A stretch of DNA of 64,000 bases, taken from Yoonia sp. G8-12. GTDB lineage: Bacteria; Pseudomonadota; Alphaproteobacteria; Rhodobacterales; Rhodobacteraceae. Below are positions 59,695 to 64,000 of this stretch, piece by piece. The stretch lies in NCBI RefSeq assembly GCF_038443675.1, contig NZ_CP151762.1:2914001-2978000 (forward strand), given 5' to 3'. The position numbers and the translations under genes are program-made. Numbering within the stretch: the stretch's first letter is position 1; each line of letters starts with the position of its first letter. Under the pieces are notes generated by a model that saw only the letters and a list, made by a program, of their open reading frames with translations, searched no databases and was not told the origin of the DNA.

Positions 59695-60472
59695 TCTTGC
59701 GCTGCTTGTGCAAGCAGCGCGCCAGTCGGGTGACATTGCCAAGCGCTATTTCCGGCAAGACCCTGATGTGACGCATAAACCCCACGGCGCGGGGCCTGTT
59801 ACAGCGGCTGATCTGGCGGTCAACGCGATGCTGGAGAATTTCCTACAGGCAGAGCGGCCCGACTATGGGTGGCTGTCAGAAGAAACTGAGGATAATGCAG
59901 CGCGGCTAGATACCCCGCGCCAGTTTATCATCGATCCCATTGATGGGACCCGCGCCTTCATCGACGGGAGCAAGGATTGGGCACATTCGCTTGCTGTGAC
60001 CGAGAATGGCATCCCCGTTGCCGCCGCCATATACCTTCCGATGCGCGACATGATGTTCGCTGCCGCAATTGGGAGTGGTGCGACACTGAACGATGGGCCG
60101 ATCCGCACCTCTGATCCGCAGATTGATGACGCGACGATCCTTGGCGCAAAGCCGAACTTTGATGCGCGGTTTTGGACCAACGGGGCCTTGCCACCGATCA
60201 AGCGCGCGTTCCGATCATCCTTGGCGTATCGGCTTTGTCTTGCCGCAGACGGCAGTTTCGACGGAATGATCACGCTACGCCCCAGTTGGGAATGGGATAT
60301 CGCCGCGGGTGCGTTGATTGTCCAAGAGGCAGGGGCAACAATTTCAGACCAACATGGCGCGCCGCTTCGTTTCAACAACACCTATCCCCAAGTCCCTGGG
60401 GTTCTTGCCGCCGGTCCGCGACTGCACGGTGATTTGCTTGCGCGGCTTGAGCCATCGGGGCCAAAGGCCTAG
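59681..60472 (+). CDS. cysQ: inositol-phosphatase family protein, CysQ-like
   Basis: A 263-residue lithium-sensitive phosphatase: L-S-E-E-T-E-D near residue 65 (metal Glu), D-P-I-D-G-T-R-A-F near 87 (Asp pair), and W-E-W-D-I-A-A-G-A-L near 205 (last Asp). CysQ releases phosphate from 3'-phosphoadenosine 5'-phosphate. TTG 59681 has AAGGA upstream. The pmbA-cysQ-DUF4170-waaA-lpxK order is shared by many Rhodobacteraceae. Confidence 0.88.
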   Translation: MLEPDLALLVQAARQSGDIAKRYFRQDPDVTHKPHGAGPVTAADLAVNAMLENFLQAERPDYGWLSEETEDNAARLDTPRQFIIDPIDGTRAFIDGSKDWAHSLAVTENGIPVAAAIYLPMRDMMFAAAIGSGATLNDGPIRTSDPQIDDATILGAKPNFDARFWTNGALPPIKRAFRSSLAYRLCLAADGSFDGMITLRPSWEWDIAAGALIVQEAGATISDQHGAPLRFNNTYPQVPGVLAAGPRLHGDLLARLEPSGPKA

Positions 60473-60508
60473 ACTGCCCACAACAGAAGCTTTCACAAAG
60501 GTAACCCC

Positions 60509-60754
60509 ATGACACAACGCCTGCATCTCGTTTTTGGCGGTGAGCTTATCGATCCAAGCAAGAACGCATTCAAGGATGTGGATGCCATTGATATCGTTGG
60601 CATGTATCCCAACTATGAAGCGGCCTATAATGCGTGGAAAGGTGCCGCACAGCGCACCGTCGACAACGCGCATATGCGTTATTTTATCGCGCATATCCAC
60701 CGGTTGCGGGACGAAGAGATAGCGGCGTCTCCGACCGAAGAACTTGATAGCTAA
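60509..60754 (+). CDS. DUF4170 family protein
   Basis: An 81-residue protein with R-L-H-L-V-F-G-G-E-L, I-V-G-M-Y-P-N-Y-E-A-A-Y-N-A-W-K and R-Y-F-I-A-H-I-H-R-L, the family pattern. AAAGGTAACCCC precedes the ATG. It has no known enzyme role but is fixed in this operon before waaA, so a link to Kdo or LPS synthesis is likely. Confidence 0.9.
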   Translation: MTQRLHLVFGGELIDPSKNAFKDVDAIDIVGMYPNYEAAYNAWKGAAQRTVDNAHMRYFIAHIHRLRDEEIAASPTEELDS

Positions 60755-60775
60755 GGCAAGGCCCCAGGTCAGAAA

Positions 60776-61972
60776 ATGGCAAGATCCCTCGCAATTGCAG
60801 CCTATCTGGCCGGCTTGGGGTCACATGACCGCAAAAAGCCGCTGGCAGAACAGCCGCCGCGCCCTGTGGGGACGATCATTTGGGCGCGTTGCAGCCGCCC
60901 TGACCAGCTGATGGCGATCGAAACGCTAGACCGGAAACTGGCTGAAGATGGCGATCCTATTCATGTCGTGGCGACGCTGATGCATTGGACGCCGGAGTAT
61001 GCGCAACGTGCTTTGCCAGAACCGCAGGGCCTCAAGGATATCCGTAAGTTCATCGCCCATTGGCGACCGGCGATGAGTATTTGGGTGAAGGGCGATCTTG
61101 ATCCGATTCTATTGTCTGAAATGCATAACGTCAAAGTGCCATGCATCTTCGTTGATGCCACTGCCGAAGGGCTAGATGGGATCGCAGGCAAATGGGTGCC
61201 GGGCGCGCGGCGCTCTATGTTGTCGCAGTTTGAGGCCGTTCTTGCGCTTGATCAGACCGCAGCAGACCGTCTGATTTATGCAGGCACCCCAACAGACCGC
61301 GTCTTGGTCACCGGCGCGATGGAAGACTGCGCTCCCACGTTGCCATGTAGCGAAACCGAACGGAACGAGATTGCCAAAGCCATTGGAACACGTCCCGTGT
61401 GGTTGGCAGCGGCTGCGCCTGTTGGCGAATGCAGCTACATCGCGCAGGCCCACCACGCCGCAAGCAGGCGCGCACACCGCCTTTTGCTGATCATCGTCCC
61501 GAAAGAGGCGACAACGGCCCAAAGCATTGTCGAAAAAATGCGCATGCAGGGTTTCAACGTGGCTTTGCGGTCGGACGAGCCGGAACCGTCCGAGATTACG
61601 CAGGTCTATGTCGTGGACACCGAAGAAGAGCTTGGCCTGTGGTATCGTATCGCACCGATCACATATCTCGGGGGCACGTTGGACGGCGATGGATGCCGCG
61701 ATCCGTTTGAGGCGGCGGCCTTGGGCTCTGCGGTGCTTTACGGCCCTCAGGTGGCCCCTTTTCAGCGTCATGCGGGGCGATTGAATGCTGCGGGTGCCTC
61801 GCGGTTGCTGCGCTCTGGTGACGACCTTGGGCTGGCAGTCGAGACGCTTTTGGCCGCTGATAAGACAGCGGAACTGGCACATGCGGCTTGGGATGTGACA
61901 TCGCGGGGTGCAACCGTGACGAACCGTATCGCGGCACTTATCCAGCTGCGTTTGGAAGAGTTGGTTTCCTAG
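60776..61972 (+). CDS. waaA: 3-deoxy-D-manno-octulosonic acid transferase
   Basis: A 398-residue GT30 Kdo transferase. R-S-L-A-I-A-A-Y-L-A near the start, W-A-R-C-S near residue 37 at the acceptor side, and A-P-I-T-Y-L-G-G-T-L, D-P-F-E-A-A-A-L-G near 305-330 in the donor domain are family marks. It transfers Kdo to lipid A at the inner membrane. lpxK begins at the base after its stop. Confidence 0.92.
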   Translation: MARSLAIAAYLAGLGSHDRKKPLAEQPPRPVGTIIWARCSRPDQLMAIETLDRKLAEDGDPIHVVATLMHWTPEYAQRALPEPQGLKDIRKFIAHWRPAMSIWVKGDLDPILLSEMHNVKVPCIFVDATAEGLDGIAGKWVPGARRSMLSQFEAVLALDQTAADRLIYAGTPTDRVLVTGAMEDCAPTLPCSETERNEIAKAIGTRPVWLAAAAPVGECSYIAQAHHAASRRAHRLLLIIVPKEATTAQSIVEKMRMQGFNVALRSDEPEPSEITQVYVVDTEEELGLWYRIAPITYLGGTLDGDGCRDPFEAAALGSAVLYGPQVAPFQRHAGRLNAAGASRLLRSGDDLGLAVETLLAADKTAELAHAAWDVTSRGATVTNRIAALIQLRLEELVS

Positions 61973-62959
61973 ATGCGCGCACCGTATTTCTGGTTCACCC
62001 CACCTGACCAGCCCACGCTGACTGCGCGATTGCTGGCCCCTTTGGCGATGCTGTACGCCGCTGGTACCGCCCGCCGTCTGCGCCGCCCAGCCAAGGTGAG
62101 GGCAGAGGTGCCGGTCATTTGCATTGGTAACATCAACGCCGGCGGGACGGGTAAGACGCCAACAACCATCGCCCTGATTGAGCGCCTCAAGGCCCGTGGT
62201 CGCGCCCCTCATGTTGTATCACGCGGCTATGGCGGTAGTTTTGATGGTCCAGTGCGGGTGAGCGAGCGCGAGCACAAAGCGGATCAAACGGGGGACGAAC
62301 CGCTACTCCTCGCGGCGTTCGCGCCGACGTGGGTTGCAAAGGACCGCGCCGCTGGCGTGCGGGCCGCGCAGGACGCGGGTGCCGATGTGATCTTGTTGGA
62401 CGACGGGTTCCAGAACCCAGATGTGGCCAAAGACCTGTCGATTGTCGTTGTTGATGCGATGCGCGGCTTTGGCAATGGGCGCGTTATTCCCGCGGGGCCT
62501 TTGCGTGAAACTGTTAAGTCAGGCCTGAAGCGCGCCGATCTGGTTCTGTCTATCGGCCCCCCTGCCGCACAAGATCGTTTTAACGCACAATGGGAATTCG
62601 ACGTACCGCATCTGATAGGCCATCTGGCCCCCTTGCCGACGGGTATGCCGTGGCGCGATCTTAAGCTTTTGGCCTTTGCTGGCATCGGCCACCCCGAGAA
62701 ATTCTTTGTCACATTGCGCTATATGGGCGCGACTTTGGTCCGCGCCGAGGCGCTGGGCGATCATCAGCCGCTGACTGACGCCTTGATGAAGCGTCTCGAG
62801 ATTGAGGCAGAAGCGCGTAAGGCCCAGCTTGTCACAACAGAAAAAGACGCCGTGCGCCTGCCGGACAGTTTTCGGATGAAGGTGCTGACCTTGCCAGTAC
62901 GCCTGCAACTGGTGGATTGGTCGCCGATTGATGCAGCGTTCGACCGGCTTGGGCTTTAA
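61973..62959 (+). CDS. lpxK: tetraacyldisaccharide 4'-kinase
   Basis: A 328-residue LpxK. The P-loop G-N-I-N-A-G-G-T-G-K-T-P lies near residue 52-63, S-R-G-Y-G-G near 86, D-D-G-F-Q-N near 143, and T-T-E-K-D near 284. It phosphorylates the lipid A precursor at the 4' position. Its 3' end overlaps the converging CoA-transferase by four bases. Confidence 0.96.
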   Translation: MRAPYFWFTPPDQPTLTARLLAPLAMLYAAGTARRLRRPAKVRAEVPVICIGNINAGGTGKTPTTIALIERLKARGRAPHVVSRGYGGSFDGPVRVSEREHKADQTGDEPLLLAAFAPTWVAKDRAAGVRAAQDAGADVILLDDGFQNPDVAKDLSIVVVDAMRGFGNGRVIPAGPLRETVKSGLKRADLVLSIGPPAAQDRFNAQWEFDVPHLIGHLAPLPTGMPWRDLKLLAFAGIGHPEKFFVTLRYMGATLVRAEALGDHQPLTDALMKRLEIEAEARKAQLVTTEKDAVRLPDSFRMKVLTLPVRLQLVDWSPIDAAFDRLGL

Positions 62960-64000
62960 TCCAGCAGGTCCTGATCAGCCCCGAGTTTCGGTGACGCAGC
63001 CCTTGGCGTGACATCGGCATCTGAAAATGTGATCGGCAACCGCACGGACGGAACGCCGTCCAGATCAACACGCATTCCACGGTGGATCACTTGCGGATCG
63101 GCGAATGTTTCTTCCAGGTTATTGATCGGCCCGGCAGGGACGCCATGTTGTTCGCAAGCGGCAAGAAGATCAGATTTAGTCCAAGTTTGCGTTTTTGCGG
63201 TCAGTTGCGCATTCAGCGCATCGCGGTTTTCAAGCCGTGCCGCGTTGGTGGCATAATCAGGATGCGCCGCCAACTCTGGCAGCCCTAGAAGCACACAGAA
63301 GTGTTGGTACTGCCCATCATTTCCACTGGCCACGATGATATGACCATCGGCGCAGTCAAAGACCTGATAGGGCACGATATTGGGGTGGGCGTTGCCCATC
63401 CGCTTGGGCGCGTTCCCCGTTGCCAGATAGTTCATCGCCTGATTGGTCATCACAGCAGTGGCCACATCCATCAGCGCCATATCGATATGCTGGCCCTTGC
63501 CGGTTGTGTGCCGCTGGTTCACGGCGGCAAGGATACCTGTGCAGGCGTAGATACCCGTAAAGATATCGGTCACCGCGACGCCCACCTTTTGCGGCTGCCC
63601 GTCAGGGGGCCGGTGACGGACATCAGGCCTGACATACCCTGAATAATGTAATCATAGCCCGCGCGTTTGGCATAGGGCCCGGTCTGGCCAAAGCCGGTGA
63701 TCGAACAATAAATCAGGCGGGGGTTAAGTGCCGACAGGCTGGCGTAGTCCAACCCGTATTTGGCCAACCCGCCAACCTTGAAGTTCTCGATCAGGATATC
63801 GGCATCGGCCACAAGGCGGCGGACCTGCGCCTGACCTTCCGGGGTGCGGAAATCAATGACTACCGATTTCTTGCCGCGATTGCAGCAATGGAAATAAGCC
63901 GCAGATTTTTCGCCATTATGGTCCACGAACGGCGGACCCCATTGGCGCGTGTCATCCCCTTGGGGACTTTCGATCTTGATCACCTCGGCGCCAAGATCGG
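62956..64000 (-). pseudogene. CaiB/BaiF-family CoA-transferase, frameshifted and cut by the window edge
   Basis: The upstream part enters from the right edge in frame with D-L-G-A-E-V-I-K-I-E and carries R-G-K-K-S-V-V-I-D-F and I-T-G-F-G-Q-T-G-P-Y, then breaks after S-V-T-G-P at a G5 run (63605-63609 on the plus strand). In the next frame V-G-V-A-V-T-D-I-F-T-G and H-I-D-M-A-L-M-D-V-A continue to the stop at 62956. Adding one base restores one protein. Family members move CoA between acyl groups, with the Asp in D-M-A-L-M-D catalytic. Substrate unknown. Confidence 0.85.

Overview
The window looks like the chromosome of a marine alphaproteobacterium of the Rhodobacteraceae (Roseobacter group). 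Supporting signs are a CcrM-type GANTC methyltransferase, the gene orders DUF3576-leuS-lptE-holA and pmbA-cysQ-DUF4170-waaA-lpxK, a short acidic porin, DUF2125 and DUF3576 proteins, many FNR-type operators (TTGAT-N4-ATCAA), and uniform moderately high GC. No genus can be named from sequence alone. I see no phage, insertion sequence or CRISPR array.

Layout. 0-5 kb: a LysR regulator cut by the left edge, then an operon gpsA / HAD phosphatase / ggpS that reads as a dedicated glucosylglycerol (compatible solute) pathway, facing galU. 5.8-22.7 kb: an oxygen/redox and stress block with CbpA-CbpM chaperones, two tandem-UspA proteins, a CBS-domain site-2 protease, a CPA2 antiporter, a complete Mla-type lipid transport operon with a STAS-fused permease, DUF2267, DksA/TraR, an ETHE1-like metallo-hydrolase, a phasin, a host-attachment protein, a hybrid histidine kinase with a FixL-like heme PAS, an OmpR-type regulator and a cysteine-poor Crp/Fnr regulator. 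Nine FNR-like boxes lie in the promoters of this block, so it looks like one regulon laid out contiguously. Inside it is a heavily deleted ABC exporter remnant. 22.7-30 kb: an exonuclease-like protein, a frameshifted membrane protein, tRNA-Arg(CCU), a LacI regulator, a membrane-anchored winged-helix protein with a small secreted partner, rnhB and ccrM. 30-36 kb: saccharopine dehydrogenase, GST, histidine phosphatase, recQ, quinone reductase, truB. 36-41 kb: an RTX protein, rpsO, a Cys-rich coiled-coil membrane protein, pnp. 41-47.5 kb: 1-Cys peroxiredoxin, aldehyde dehydrogenase, an mhq-like quinone detoxification pair, rluA, a frameshifted yggS, porin. 47.5-52.4 kb: DUF3576-leuS-lptE-holA. 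52.4-53.5 kb: two paralogous small secreted/membrane proteins, each followed by the same terminator. 53.6-56.6 kb: a four-gene minus-strand run with a flavoprotein, a mini-MscS-like protein, an enoyl-CoA hydratase-like protein and an SDR. 56.7-63 kb: DUF2125 and the pmbA-to-lpxK envelope operon, then a frameshifted CaiB/BaiF CoA-transferase cut by the right edge.

Functionally the window mixes core information-processing genes with an unusually compact low-oxygen regulatory module. The proposed circuit is a heme-PAS kinase as oxygen sensor, a response regulator and FixK-like factor as effectors, and FNR boxes upstream of the stress and envelope genes. This is inferred from motifs and promoter geometry; no regulation was measured.

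Quality caveat: three genes (the membrane protein at 23.8 kb, yggS, the CoA-transferase) and the tRNA each differ from expectation by one base in a G/C homopolymer. These may be assembly errors or real mutations.
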